A program made the translations under genes and the position numbers. From NCBI RefSeq assembly GCF_040892545.1, contig NZ_CP156079.1:372001-436000 (forward strand): a stretch of DNA of 64,000 nucleotides. The letters run 5' to 3'. The DNA is from Paracidovorax avenae (GTDB lineage Bacteria > Pseudomonadota > Gammaproteobacteria > Burkholderiales > Burkholderiaceae_C). Positions 49,437 to 58,290 of the stretch are shown one piece after another. The notes beneath the pieces are model-generated. The model saw only the letters and a list, made by a program, of their open reading frames with translations, searched no databases and was not told where the DNA came from. The stretch's first letter is position 1, and the number at the start of each line of letters is the position of its first letter.

Positions 49437-51092
49437 TCACGTCCTGGATTTTTGTGCGATGTTGTCGATGAAGGAGGCATTGCGAGCCAACACCCTGTCC
49501 ACCAGGTCGGCGTCCGGCATCCAGCTGCATCCTGAAAGATGCCCCAAGCCTTGGCGCAACGAAAGAAGCGATGCGGTGGATCTGGCAGTGTCGAGCGAGG
49601 CGTACCAGCGCTTCACCGCCGCCGCTTCGGGCGCGGCGTTTTGGCGCAGCACTTCGCGCATGCAACCGACAACTGCCTCGTGGACCGGATCGAGACCTTT
49701 CGCATAACGGCTGTTCAGCACACTCCGGTCGAGCAGCACGTTCAGCGCCAGGCCGGGGTTCTCGATGACCTTCCCCCAGCCATGCCGGACCGGATCCTCC
49801 GGACTTGCCGTGGCGTCTTTCTCCCGGTCGTAGCGGAACCCCGTGACATCGATGCTCACGACCTGGTTCCGGCCGTTTGCGCCAGGAACGACCAGCATGT
49901 TGTCCGGTCCCAGGTCGGACGATTCCCCCAGGGTTAACCGGGTCAGCAGGGAAATGAACAGGCCGTCCAATCCCTTCTGTTGCAACGCCTCGCTCAGGGC
50001 CCGCTGGCCCGAGCGGAGATTGGCGGGATCGTTGATTTGGGAAACCAGTACCTGCGCCCGTGCGAACTCATCCGGTTCCACGTGGTTCCCGGCAGCCGCT
50101 GTCTTGATGAGCGATGCAGCGCGTTTTGCTTCCGCGAGCGAAACGCCACCAGGCAGAAAAGGCTGGGTCAGGAAGGCATCCAGCGGCGTGGCGTCCGGAA
50201 TGAGCCGCGAAGCGATCAACGCATTGTTCTCCACGGTCAGCAGGGACGAGTCCGGGATATGGTGCTTTGCAAGATAAGTACCTTGCAATGCATTGACCAT
50301 GTCCTGCGCGGCAGCCACGTTGATGACATCGAAAATGATCGGTATGCCGAGTGGATTCCTCAACTGCGGATCTGCGTGGACGAGGCTCGCATGAACGTCG
50401 CTGACATCGTCGATGTCCAACCCGTCCAACTTCGCTTTCTCCGCCAGTTTTCTTCCCTGGCCGCTTTGGAGAAAGCCATGGAAAGCATCCGTCAGCTTGC
50501 GTTCCAGAGCCCCTTTCGCGGTGCTCCCCTCCACGAGCCTGTCCCAGGCACTGGCGATGTACCCCAGGCGCTTGTTCGCTTCGGCAATTTGCCCTTTCGC
50601 ACAAAGTGCAACCGCCTGGCCCAGCAGGCTGCGCGAGATTCCTGTCTTGACAAGATGCTCCTCGCCATCGATCTTGCCGACCATTCCGACATCGCTGCCT
50701 CCCAAGGCCTTCTTCGAGCGGGAGAAAACAACGCCATTTCCGGAGACGCCCGAGGCGGCCTGGACGTTGCCTGGCTCGCGGCGGGTCGAGAGGAACGACA
50801 GATGCCTGACGATCGAGAACATGTCCCCGGGGGACCGATACCCTTGAACCGGCCTTGCAGTGCGGTCCGTCGATGCCGGGTGCATGGCAACTGGCGCTCC
50901 TCGTTGAGGGGCAGGCGCGAGGTCGCCGCTCGTCACGCTTCTGCGTGGCAATCCCTCCAGCCGGGGAACGTGCCCGGCGTGGCGACCCACCGGAACGGCT
51001 GGGGCGGCAAGGGCCGTGTCCGGCTCTGCTTCGTTAATTCCACACGGGGATGAACCCATGGCGCGTATCTGACGATTAATACGGTTTTCCAC
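49437..51092 (-). CDS. Candidate type III effector with kinase-like motifs
   Basis: A 551-residue protein I cannot assign to a named family. Kinase-like landmarks occur in the right order: Lys149 in GKIDGEEHLVK (beta-3-like), SSDLGPDNMLV at 391-401 (catalytic-loop-like D393...N398) and IDVTGF at 414-419 (DFG-like). The first 90 residues are Pro/Ser/Arg-rich and look disordered. GTG at 51092 has GGAAG upstream; ATG at 51059 would give MGSSPCG, which fits the N-myristoylation pattern with a Cys for palmitoylation, common in plant-targeted effectors. GC in hand-counted lines is about 52-60%, below its neighbours. No canonical hrp (PIP) box was found upstream. Confidence 0.75.
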   Translation of the reverse strand: MENRINRQIRAMGSSPCGINEAEPDTALAAPAVPVGRHAGHVPRLEGLPRRSVTSGDLAPAPQRGAPVAMHPASTDRTARPVQGYRSPGDMFSIVRHLSFLSTRREPGNVQAASGVSGNGVVFSRSKKALGGSDVGMVGKIDGEEHLVKTGISRSLLGQAVALCAKGQIAEANKRLGYIASAWDRLVEGSTAKGALERKLTDAFHGFLQSGQGRKLAEKAKLDGLDIDDVSDVHASLVHADPQLRNPLGIPIIFDVINVAAAQDMVNALQGTYLAKHHIPDSSLLTVENNALIASRLIPDATPLDAFLTQPFLPGGVSLAEAKRAASLIKTAAAGNHVEPDEFARAQVLVSQINDPANLRSGQRALSEALQQKGLDGLFISLLTRLTLGESSDLGPDNMLVVPGANGRNQVVSIDVTGFRYDREKDATASPEDPVRHGWGKVIENPGLALNVLLDRSVLNSRYAKGLDPVHEAVVGCMREVLRQNAAPEAAAVKRWYASLDTARSTASLLSLRQGLGHLSGCSWMPDADLVDRVLARNASFIDNIAQKSRT

Positions 51093-51193
51093 GATGCTTC
51101 CGCAGCAAATGCCCGAATCTTGGGGCGCGGAAGGCGTGGCGCCCAGTCAGCCAGCGCACCAGTCCACCAATAAACGAAAACAAAATCGCAGTG

Positions 51194-51273
51194 CGGCCAC
51201 GGAGCCACGCATTACCATGAGCCGCATCGACCTCGGCCGGATCGACGCCGAACCCGGCCACGACGCGCCGGGC
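51194..51273 (+). pseudogene. Decayed 5' fragment of cysH
   Basis: These 80 bp match 57407-57489 (start region and first codons of the intact cysH) at 72 of 80 aligned positions with one 3-nt gap. The match begins 23 bp before the ATG, includes it (51217), and reads MSRIDLGRIDAEPGHDAPG in place of MSSSIDLDRINAELGHNAQG. Beyond that the similarity is lost. It is a direct repeat of the functional copy about 6.2 kb away. Confidence 0.8.
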
Positions 51274-51332
51274 GCGGTCGCGTTCGGTCTCCCTTTGTGC
51301 GATGCGTGGATGGCCGTCGCCCCGCAAGGCCA

Positions 51333-52961
51333 CTAGCGCAGCGACACGAAGACCGGGTTCGAATAGAACCAGAGGTTGCCGTAGTTGCGGTCGTTGATCT
51401 GGTCGTGGCGGGTGGCAGGATCGGTGGTGGTGACCGGCTGGTCCGCCAGCGGCTCGCCCCCGGACGTGAGACCGGCCACGTTCTCGCCGAGGTTCGTCCC
51501 GCGCAGGCGCAGGTACTGGTTCTTCGTGACGGTCATCGGGAACTCCACCACGTTGTAGCCTTCCTCGTCGGTGGTCCAGTCCGCGGCGGTGAAGCGGCGC
51601 AGCACCCGCGTGCTCGGGTTGGTGGCCTGCCGGTAGGCGTCGGTACCGGGCAGTGCTTTCGCGCCCACGTCGCCCACGATGACATCCACATGGTCCACCC
51701 TGGGCGTCATGTTGCCGGGATTGCCGCTCGCCACCGGGCGCTGGTAGTTGTTGACCGGAGGGCTCTTGAAGCGGATGCGCACCGTCACGCGCTCGCCGGC
51801 GGCGGCGTGGATCTCCTGGCCCATGGTGGCCCGGCCGGCTGCGCCGGACACGTTGAAGTCCAGGGCGTTGATCAGGTCCCCGAACACCCCGAAGCTGCGG
51901 CCCGCGCGCAGGCTGTCGATCAGCCCGTCGATGTGGCCTTCCGCCTTGGCGCCCTGCCAGACGTAGGTCTTGGCGTATTCGCCCGGGTAGTAGCCGCTGC
52001 TGTTGTTGTTGGAGTCGATCTCGAAGTGCGAGTCGGAATCGGCAATGTTCCAGATGCGGCGGCCTTCGCCCAGCAGCGCGTCCCACACGCCGCCCAGTTG
52101 CGCCACGATGTAGTCGGTGCCGCCGTAGGTGCGGTTGGGCTTGTTGGCGTCGATGTAGGCCGAGGTGTAGCCGCCGCGGTCGGGCTCGAGCTGGTTGCCC
52201 ACCATGCCTTCGATGGCGAACACGATCCGGGGCGCCAGGTCATTCATCTGGCGGAAGTCGGCAATGGTGTACTTGTTGGGGTTGCGCGAGGGGTGGTTGA
52301 TCAGCGCGTAGCTGTTGTCGGGGTACTTGTCCTTCAGCCAGGCGATGGCCTTGATCGCGTCGTCGCCGGTCTGGTTGTAGCGCTGCGGGTACCGGGCCTT
52401 CCATCGGGCCACGTCGGCCGGGTCGAACAGCGACTCGGCGCCGGTGGTGAAGAGGTACTGGAATTCCTTGGCCGCGTTGGCGGAGGCCTTCCAGTTGCCG
52501 CTGGTGCCTTCGAAGATGCCGACGCCGATGTGGTCGTGCGTGGGCATGTCCCACTCGAAGGCCGAATAGATCAGCTTGCCCTTGTGGCTGCCGGCGTCCT
52601 GCAGCGCCTTGATGCGCGGCATCTCGTAGTTTTCCATGCCGTAGGCGAAGGCCCTGGGCGCGGGAAGCAGATTGGCCGCGTTGTCGTACTTGGACGAGCG
52701 CAGGTGGTTGGTCACGGCCATCCAGTCCAGGCCATAGCTGGTGAAGGCCTTGCCGAGCAGGAAGTCCAGGGTCTGCGTGGTGCGCGAATCATCGGATTGC
52801 ACCGTGTGCGTGTGCAGGTCGCCGGTGGTCCAGCGGCCCTTCTCGAAGTTGTCGGATGAGCCGCTGGAGCCGCCGCAGGCGCTCAGTAGGAGAACCAGCA
52901 AGGAGGAGGCCGCCAGGGGATGGCGTACGGGCCGGCGTGCGCGGAGCGTGGAAGTGGGCAT
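51333..52961 (-). CDS. PHP-domain (CehA/McbA-like) metallohydrolase lipoprotein
   Basis: A 542-residue predicted lipoprotein (lipobox LLSAC, Cys29; then a Ser/Gly-rich linker). The PHP metal-binding motif GDLHTHTVQSDD contains H50 and H52; later candidate ligands are AVTNH, the E of SAFEWDMPTHDH, INHPSR and DSDSHFE. The family hydrolyses phosphodiesters or carbamate-like substrates, but this one is uncharacterised. Probably anchored in the periplasm. Last gene before the effector side; 142 bp past the fecA-like receptor on the same strand. Confidence 0.85.
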   Translation of the reverse strand: MPTSTLRARRPVRHPLAASSLLVLLLSACGGSSGSSDNFEKGRWTTGDLHTHTVQSDDSRTTQTLDFLLGKAFTSYGLDWMAVTNHLRSSKYDNAANLLPAPRAFAYGMENYEMPRIKALQDAGSHKGKLIYSAFEWDMPTHDHIGVGIFEGTSGNWKASANAAKEFQYLFTTGAESLFDPADVARWKARYPQRYNQTGDDAIKAIAWLKDKYPDNSYALINHPSRNPNKYTIADFRQMNDLAPRIVFAIEGMVGNQLEPDRGGYTSAYIDANKPNRTYGGTDYIVAQLGGVWDALLGEGRRIWNIADSDSHFEIDSNNNSSGYYPGEYAKTYVWQGAKAEGHIDGLIDSLRAGRSFGVFGDLINALDFNVSGAAGRATMGQEIHAAAGERVTVRIRFKSPPVNNYQRPVASGNPGNMTPRVDHVDVIVGDVGAKALPGTDAYRQATNPSTRVLRRFTAADWTTDEEGYNVVEFPMTVTKNQYLRLRGTNLGENVAGLTSGGEPLADQPVTTTDPATRHDQINDRNYGNLWFYSNPVFVSLR

Positions 52962-53103
52962 GGGACGCGGATGTTGCAGGGCGTTATGGAAGCATGCCCC
53001 CGTGGTGCGCGATGGCGCCCGGAGGCCGGCGATTTGTAACCAGGCTTCATGACTTCCTGGTGACGTACAGCACGCCCGTCCCTGCCCTTCCGCGACCCCT
53101 GCA

Positions 53104-55518
53104 TCAGAAGCTGTGCCGCAGCGTCAGCGTCGCATTGCGCGGAGCGCCCGGCAGGTTCAGGTTCGCGTTCGATCCGTGCGCCGACACGATGTAGTTGCGG
53201 TCGAACAGGTTGCGCAGGTTCAGTTGCAGCGTGGTCGCACGGTCGATGCGGTACTGCGCCATGGCGTCCACCACCACGTACGACGGCAGCGTCACGGTGT
53301 TGCCCGGGTTGGCGAAACGGTCGCCCACGTAGTTCACGCCGCCGCCCACGCTCCAGGCCTCGCCAAGCTGCTGGGTGATCCAGGCCGAGAAGGCATTGCG
53401 CGGCGTGAGGGTGGCGCGCTTGCCTTCCACCGGCTGGCCCGCGTCCGTGGCCGTGGAGCGCGTGACGCGCGTATCCAGGAACGCATAGCTGAAGGTGGCC
53501 TGCGTGCCGGGGCGCAGTTCTCCCGAGAGCGACAGCTCCAGCCCGCGCGTGCGCTGCGTGCCGATGGGGATCAGCACCGTGGGCTGCGCCGGGTCGGCGG
53601 TCTTGATGTCGGTGCGCTCCAGCTGGAAGAGCGAGGCCGTGGCGGTGGCGCGGCCGCCCAGCAGATCCCACTTCGTGCCCACTTCATAGTTGGTGGTGCG
53701 CTCGGGCTTCACGGACGCATTCGATGCCGACAGCGCGAACATTTCGGCCGATGGCTGGTACGAGCGGCTCACCGAGGCGTAGTACGACTGCACGGCGTCG
53801 GGCTGCCAGACCAGGCCCAGGCGCGGGCTCCAGGTCGTGTCCGTGCGCTCGAAGTCGGCCTGGCCCGGCAGCCGGTTGTCGGTCGCCTGCCCGAACCGGT
53901 CGTAGCGCAGGCCCGCCAGCAGCTTCCATTGCTGCGTGAACGTGACCTGGTCCTGCACGTAGATGCCGCGCGTGTCGTACCGGTTGAGCGCGCTGGCGGT
54001 CAGCTTGCCTCCACCGTCCAGCGGCACGACCGGCAGCACCGGATGGAACAGGTTCACGGTGGCGACGGTGCCGTCCGAGAAGCTCAGCGCATCCTTGTTC
54101 TGCTGGCCCAGCTCCACGCCGTACAGCACCTCGTGCTCCACGCTGCCGGTGCGCAGCTTCTGGATCAGCTCGGTCTGGTTGAACACGCCGTGTTCGAAGC
54201 GGTCGATGCCCGAGCGCGTGAGCGCCACGGTGCCGGCGGCCTCGTTGACGGCGCCCCCGGGCAGGGTGTTCTGGCGGTCCAGCTCGTAGTGGTAGTAGCG
54301 CAGGGCATTGCGCAGGCGCAGGGTGTCGGAGAAGCGGTGCTCGAAGGTGGCGGCGAAAGAGCTGACCCGGGATTCCGACGTGTCCGCATCGCGTGCATTG
54401 GCCGATCCGTAGTAGGTGCCCGGGTCCACGGCCACCGGGCGGCCCCGGTATGCCGGAATGCCGAAATCGGTCACACGCTTGTCCCGCAGGTAATCCGCCT
54501 GCAGCATCAGCGAGGTGGCGCCGTCGGGCTTCCAGAGTACCGACGGTGCGATCGCCTGGCGCTCCAGGAACTGCTGGCTGCGGTAGCTGTTGGCATCCTC
54601 GGCCGCGCCGGTCACCCGCCAGGACCAGTCGCTGCCCGCGGGTGCGCGGCCCACATCGAACTCGGCCCGCTTGTCCGCCCAGCTGCCCACGCTCAGGGCC
54701 ACATCGGACACATTGGTGCCCGGCTTCTTCGTGACGCGGTTCACGAGGCCGCCGGACGATCCGCGCCCATAAAGCACGGCGGCCGGCCCCTTCACCACCT
54801 CCACGCGTTCGATGTTCGACAGGTCGCGGAAATACAGCGCATCGTCCCGGAAGCCGTCCACGAACTGGTCGCCGATGCTGGTGAAGCCGCGGATGCTCAC
54901 CTGGTCACGCTGTCCGTCGCCCGTGGACAGGCCCACGCCCGCCACGTTGCGCAGCGTGTCCTGGATCGACGTGGCGCCCTGGTCGCGGATCACCTGCTGG
55001 GGCACCACGTCGATGGTCTGGGGCACATCGCGCAAGGCCGCCTCGGTCTTGGTGCCGCTGGCGGACGAGGGGGCGTAGTAGGCCGTGTCCTCGCCGCGCG
55101 CGGCCTGCACGCGCACCTCGCCCAGCGCGGGCGCGCCACCGGCGGCCTGGCCCGGTGCTGCCTGGGGGCGTTCGATGGTGAAGGTGCGCCCATCCTGCGC
55201 GCGCACGACGAGACCCGAGCCGGCCACCAGGCGGTCCAGCGCCTCGCGCACCTCCAGCGTGCCGCGCAGCGCGGGCGCGCGCAGCCCCTGTGCCAGTTCG
55301 GTGGCGAATACGATCTGCGCGCCGCTCTGGCGGGCGAGCGCTGACAGCGATTGCGCCAGCGGCTGCGCGGGCAGGTCGATGGCCACGGGCTGGGCATGGG
55401 CGGCGGCGGCGATGCACAGTGCCGCAGCCAGGGCCGCGCCCCGGAGGGCGAAGGGCCGGGGCTGGCGCAGGGCGTGCTGGGCCTGCAGGGGGCGCTGGGG
55501 ACGGAACGGGGTCGGCAT
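53104..55518 (-). CDS. TonB-dependent siderophore receptor with STN signalling domain (FecA/FpvA type)
   Basis: An 804-residue receptor. Signal peptide about 24-43, STN domain about 45-115 (IDLPAQPLAQSLSALARQSGAQIVFATELAQG), plug domain with VPQQVIRDQGATSIQDTLRNVAGVG, SIRGFTSIGDQFVDGFRDD and IERVEVVKGPAAVLYGRGSSGGLVNRVTKKP, and a barrel ending LRHSF. The STN domain passes the signal to the FecR protein encoded upstream. The plug resembles hydroxamate-type receptors (FhuE/FoxA/FpvA); the ligand is unknown. Confidence 0.93.
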   Translation of the reverse strand: MPTPFRPQRPLQAQHALRQPRPFALRGAALAAALCIAAAAHAQPVAIDLPAQPLAQSLSALARQSGAQIVFATELAQGLRAPALRGTLEVREALDRLVAGSGLVVRAQDGRTFTIERPQAAPGQAAGGAPALGEVRVQAARGEDTAYYAPSSASGTKTEAALRDVPQTIDVVPQQVIRDQGATSIQDTLRNVAGVGLSTGDGQRDQVSIRGFTSIGDQFVDGFRDDALYFRDLSNIERVEVVKGPAAVLYGRGSSGGLVNRVTKKPGTNVSDVALSVGSWADKRAEFDVGRAPAGSDWSWRVTGAAEDANSYRSQQFLERQAIAPSVLWKPDGATSLMLQADYLRDKRVTDFGIPAYRGRPVAVDPGTYYGSANARDADTSESRVSSFAATFEHRFSDTLRLRNALRYYHYELDRQNTLPGGAVNEAAGTVALTRSGIDRFEHGVFNQTELIQKLRTGSVEHEVLYGVELGQQNKDALSFSDGTVATVNLFHPVLPVVPLDGGGKLTASALNRYDTRGIYVQDQVTFTQQWKLLAGLRYDRFGQATDNRLPGQADFERTDTTWSPRLGLVWQPDAVQSYYASVSRSYQPSAEMFALSASNASVKPERTTNYEVGTKWDLLGGRATATASLFQLERTDIKTADPAQPTVLIPIGTQRTRGLELSLSGELRPGTQATFSYAFLDTRVTRSTATDAGQPVEGKRATLTPRNAFSAWITQQLGEAWSVGGGVNYVGDRFANPGNTVTLPSYVVVDAMAQYRIDRATTLQLNLRNLFDRNYIVSAHGSNANLNLPGAPRNATLTLRHSF

Positions 55519-55667
55519 GGAACGGAAACTCCTGGCGGATGGCGGTGAGGAAATGGCCGGAAAGGACTCCGGCTTGCCTGCAAGCCGAACGGGCGCGCGG
55601 GTTTGTACACCTCCCCCACGAAAAAAATCGCCAGGCACTGGTGGGGCCGTTTCCCGCGGCCTGGCCG

Positions 55668-56651
55668 TCAGGAGGCGGAGTGCGCTCCCGCGCGAGACCG
55701 GATCACCACGCTGCCGTCGGGCTGCCGGTGGACCGCCACGGGCGCGAGCCGCGGCAGCAGATCGATGAGCTGGTCGATGCGGTCCAGGTCGAACACGCCG
55801 GAAATCCGCCGGCCCGCTGCCTGCTCGTCCGCGATCACGATGGGCGCGGCATGCTGGCGCTGCATCTCGGCCACGGCGTCGGCCAGCGGCGTCGCCTCCA
55901 GCAGCAGCCGCCCTTCGCGCCAGGCCGTGGCCGCGGCCATCGCTGCAGGGCCCGGGCGCTCCGGGGCCGGCAGCACGGCCGAGGTGCCCGTGGCCGCTGC
56001 GTCGTCCGGCACGCGCAGCAGGTCGCCGGCCACCAGCCGCACCGCGGGGGCCGTCCCATGCAGCGGATGCACGCTGACACGGCCCTGCAGCACGGCGATA
56101 TCCGTGCGCCCCGTTCCACCCGGGGTAAAGACGGCGCCGCGGCGGCGGATCTGGAACACTGTGCCGATGTCGAGCACGCGCACCGCACCGGCCTGCACGG
56201 CAAAGGGCCGCTGCAGCCACGGCAGCCAGCGGTGCCATGGCGCATGCGCCACGTCGAACGACGCCTCGCCCGTGGAGAGGGCCAGCCTGCGGGAGCGCAG
56301 GTGCAGTGCCACTTCCACGCGCGACTGGCCGTGCAGCCGCACCTCGCTGCCGTCCGGCAGGCGCACGCTGCGGCGTTCTCCCGGCGCGGTGGCCAGGGTG
56401 TCGCGGTGCCATGCCGGGTCGGCCCACCAGAGCCCGGCTGTCAGCAGGGCCACCACCGCCGTGCCCGCTGCCGCCCGGGCCGTGCGGCGCCGTTTGCGGG
56501 CGGCGGCAGCGCGCTCGATCTCCTCGGGCGTGGGCAGGTGCTGGCGCAGTACGTCGGCGAAGGGGGCCAGCGCCTCGTCGAAGGGAAGATGGGGAGAACG
56601 CGCGGCGCGGCGCGCGGATGAGGACGCCCTGCGGGCCGGATCAGTGTCCAT
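55668..56651 (-). CDS. FecR-family anti-sigma/sigma regulator
   Basis: A 327-residue single-pass protein. Cytoplasmic N-terminus (1-57), a helix about 58-76 (AAGTAVVALLTAGLWW), and the FecR domain (LATAPGERRSVRLPDGSEVRLHGQSRVEVAL) in the periplasm, followed by a C-terminal STN-like stretch (GRRISGVFDLDRIDQLIDLL). It couples the receptor to the ECF sigma factor. Its start overlaps the sigma stop by 11 bp. Confidence 0.92.
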   Translation of the reverse strand: MDTDPARRASSSARRAARSPHLPFDEALAPFADVLRQHLPTPEEIERAAAARKRRRTARAAAGTAVVALLTAGLWWADPAWHRDTLATAPGERRSVRLPDGSEVRLHGQSRVEVALHLRSRRLALSTGEASFDVAHAPWHRWLPWLQRPFAVQAGAVRVLDIGTVFQIRRRGAVFTPGGTGRTDIAVLQGRVSVHPLHGTAPAVRLVAGDLLRVPDDAAATGTSAVLPAPERPGPAAMAAATAWREGRLLLEATPLADAVAEMQRQHAAPIVIADEQAAGRRISGVFDLDRIDQLIDLLPRLAPVAVHRQPDGSVVIRSRAGAHSAS

Positions 56652-57237
56652 GGCCGTGGCGTGGATCCCTGTCCGGCGGCGTGTTTCCGGCGCAGGTGCC
56701 CTGCAGGACCGGCTGCACGCCGCGCAACGCGCGTGCCAGGTGCCGTGCCACCATGCTGCGCGAGATGCTCAGGCGCTGCGCGACCTCGTCCTGGGGCAAC
56801 CCGTACAGCTTGGCCATCACGAACACATCGCGGCAGGCTTCGGGCAGGTCCGCGATGGCCGACAGCAGGGCCTGCCGGCACTGCTGCGCGGCGCAAGCCA
56901 GCTCGGGATGCGACAGCCGAGCAGGAGGGGGAGGCGATGCGTGCGCCTCCAGCAATTCCGGCTCCAGGACCGTCTCGGGCCGGCGCGCGCGGGCGCGGTG
57001 GCGGTCGATCGCCAGGTCGCGCGAGATCGCGCGCAGGAACGCCACCGGATTCTCCACGTGCGGTACGGGCCGCTCCAGCAGCCGCACGCAGACCTCGTTC
57101 ACGATCTCGCGGGGAAAGCAGTCTTCCCCGAAGCGCTGCCGCAGCGCACCGACGAGTTCCTCGTAGTGCTGCACCAGCGCCGCCAGCAGGGGGGCGGCAC
57201 CGGAGACGGCGCGGGAATCGGCAGCGATGGATGTCAT
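56641..57237 (-). CDS. ECF sigma factor, FecI type
   Basis: A 198-residue sigma factor. Region 2 is around NEVCVRLLERPVPHVENPVAFLRAISRDLAIDRHRARARR, and region 4 is LPEACRDVFVMAKLYGLPQDEVAQRLSISRSMVARHLARALR. It should direct transcription of the receptor gene when the siderophore is bound. ATG at 57237. The tail is His/Asp/Gly-rich. A Fur-like box precedes it, so iron starvation controls the set. Confidence 0.92.
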   Translation of the reverse strand: MTSIAADSRAVSGAAPLLAALVQHYEELVGALRQRFGEDCFPREIVNEVCVRLLERPVPHVENPVAFLRAISRDLAIDRHRARARRPETVLEPELLEAHASPPPPARLSHPELACAAQQCRQALLSAIADLPEACRDVFVMAKLYGLPQDEVAQRLSISRSMVARHLARALRGVQPVLQGTCAGNTPPDRDPRHGHGH

Positions 57238-57258
57238 GGCGGCCGTGATTATAGAAAA

Positions 57259-57277
57259 GTTAATACGAATTATTAAC
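57259..57277 (-). promoter_or_regulatory. Fur-box-like palindrome upstream of the fecI-type gene
   Basis: GTTAATA and TATTAAC form a perfect 7-bp inverted repeat with a 5-nt centre, 13 of 19 positions matching the classical Fur 19-mer by hand. It lies 21 bp ahead of the sigma-factor ATG in a markedly AT-rich patch. Confidence 0.65.
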
Positions 57278-57429
57278 ATTGATAAACAGGATTCCGCGTC
57301 CTGCATCCCTGCCACCGGCGTGGGCGTGACCCGCCGCCGGGACGGCGGCCCGCACGCGCGGCACAATGCCCACCCTGCCGCCGGCGCTTTTTTTGTCCAG
57401 CCGGCGCGGCAACGGAGCCACGCATTCCC

Positions 57430-58056
57430 ATGAGCAGCAGCATCGACCTCGACCGGATCAACGCCGAACTCGGCCACAACGCGCAGGGCCTCGTGGACTG
57501 GGCCATCGGCCTGGGCCAGCCCGCCATCGTCACCACCAACTTCCGCCCGTTCGAGGCCGTGATCCTGCACATGTGCACGCGCGCCCGGCCGGACATCCCG
57601 GTCGTGTGGATGGACAACGGCTACAACACCGAGGCCACCTACCGGTTCGCCGACGAGGTGACTCGCCAGCTCGGGCTCAACCTGCGCATTTACCTGCCGC
57701 TGCGCTCGCGAGCCCACCGCGAGGCGGTGGACGGTCCCACGCCCGCACTGGACGACCCCCGCCACGCCGCGTTCACGCAGGAAGTCAAGCTCGAGCCCTT
57801 CGCACGGGCCCTGCGCGAGACGGCCCCCAAGGTCTGGTTCACGGCCCTGCGCGCCACCGACACGGCCGTGCGGGCGCAGATGGATCCGGTCAGCCTCAAC
57901 CCCGATGGCCTCGTCAAGGTCGCGCCGCTGCTGCACTGGAGTTCCAAGGACCTGTACGAGTACTGCCAGGCGCATGGCCTGCCCAACAATTTCGATTACG
58001 TGGACCCGACCAAGGGCGAAGACAACCGCGAGTGCGGCCTGCACCTGGCCCATTGA
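57430..58056 (+). CDS. cysH: PAPS reductase-family protein (short CysH)
   Basis: A 208-residue member of the phosphoadenosine-phosphosulfate reductase family: IVTTNFRPFEAVILHMC (PP-loop-like start), VVWMDNGYNTEATYRFADE, WFTALRATDTAVRAQM, and the C-terminal ECGLH with catalytic Cys202. It lacks the CC...CxxC iron-sulfur ligands of APS reductases, and it is shorter than Escherichia coli CysH (about 244), with the segment between the Arg finger and the C-terminus reduced. It may still reduce PAPS with thioredoxin. Followed by a terminator. Confidence 0.85.
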   Translation: MSSSIDLDRINAELGHNAQGLVDWAIGLGQPAIVTTNFRPFEAVILHMCTRARPDIPVVWMDNGYNTEATYRFADEVTRQLGLNLRIYLPLRSRAHREAVDGPTPALDDPRHAAFTQEVKLEPFARALRETAPKVWFTALRATDTAVRAQMDPVSLNPDGLVKVAPLLHWSSKDLYEYCQAHGLPNNFDYVDPTKGEDNRECGLHLAH

Positions 58057-58093
58057 CCGGACGCGCCGTTCAAGGCGCCTCCCTCCATTCCGA

Positions 58094-58119
58094 AGGGCGT
58101 GCTTGCATGCCCTTTTTTT
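58094..58119 (+). terminator. Rho-independent terminator of cysH
   Basis: AGGGCGTGC pairs with GCATGCCCT (one G-U) around a 2-nt loop, followed by seven T. It lies 38 bp past the cysH stop. Confidence 0.85.
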
Positions 58120-58290
58120 ATGGCTGGGTGCCCACGCTGCCAGTAGTCCTGGGCTGACGCGGCCATACCCCCCGAACCTACGCGTCCATGCCGGACCGAC
58201 TTTTACAGTGCCTCCATCGCATCCCGCAAGGGTTCCACCCCGTACCGGAGTGGATGGCGGAGCGAGACACCCAGAAGAGAGGACACGTCC

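Noticed and set aside
51059..51300. A hrp-type PIP box (TTCGB-N15-TTCGB) ahead of the effector candidate
   Set aside because: The best candidate has the wrong spacing (N17) and a mismatched second half (ATCGT), so I do not claim it.
51094..51336. An 80-codon plus-strand ORF upstream of the effector candidate
   Set aside because: Its only recognisable part is the cysH start copy; better explained as a decayed fragment than as a gene.
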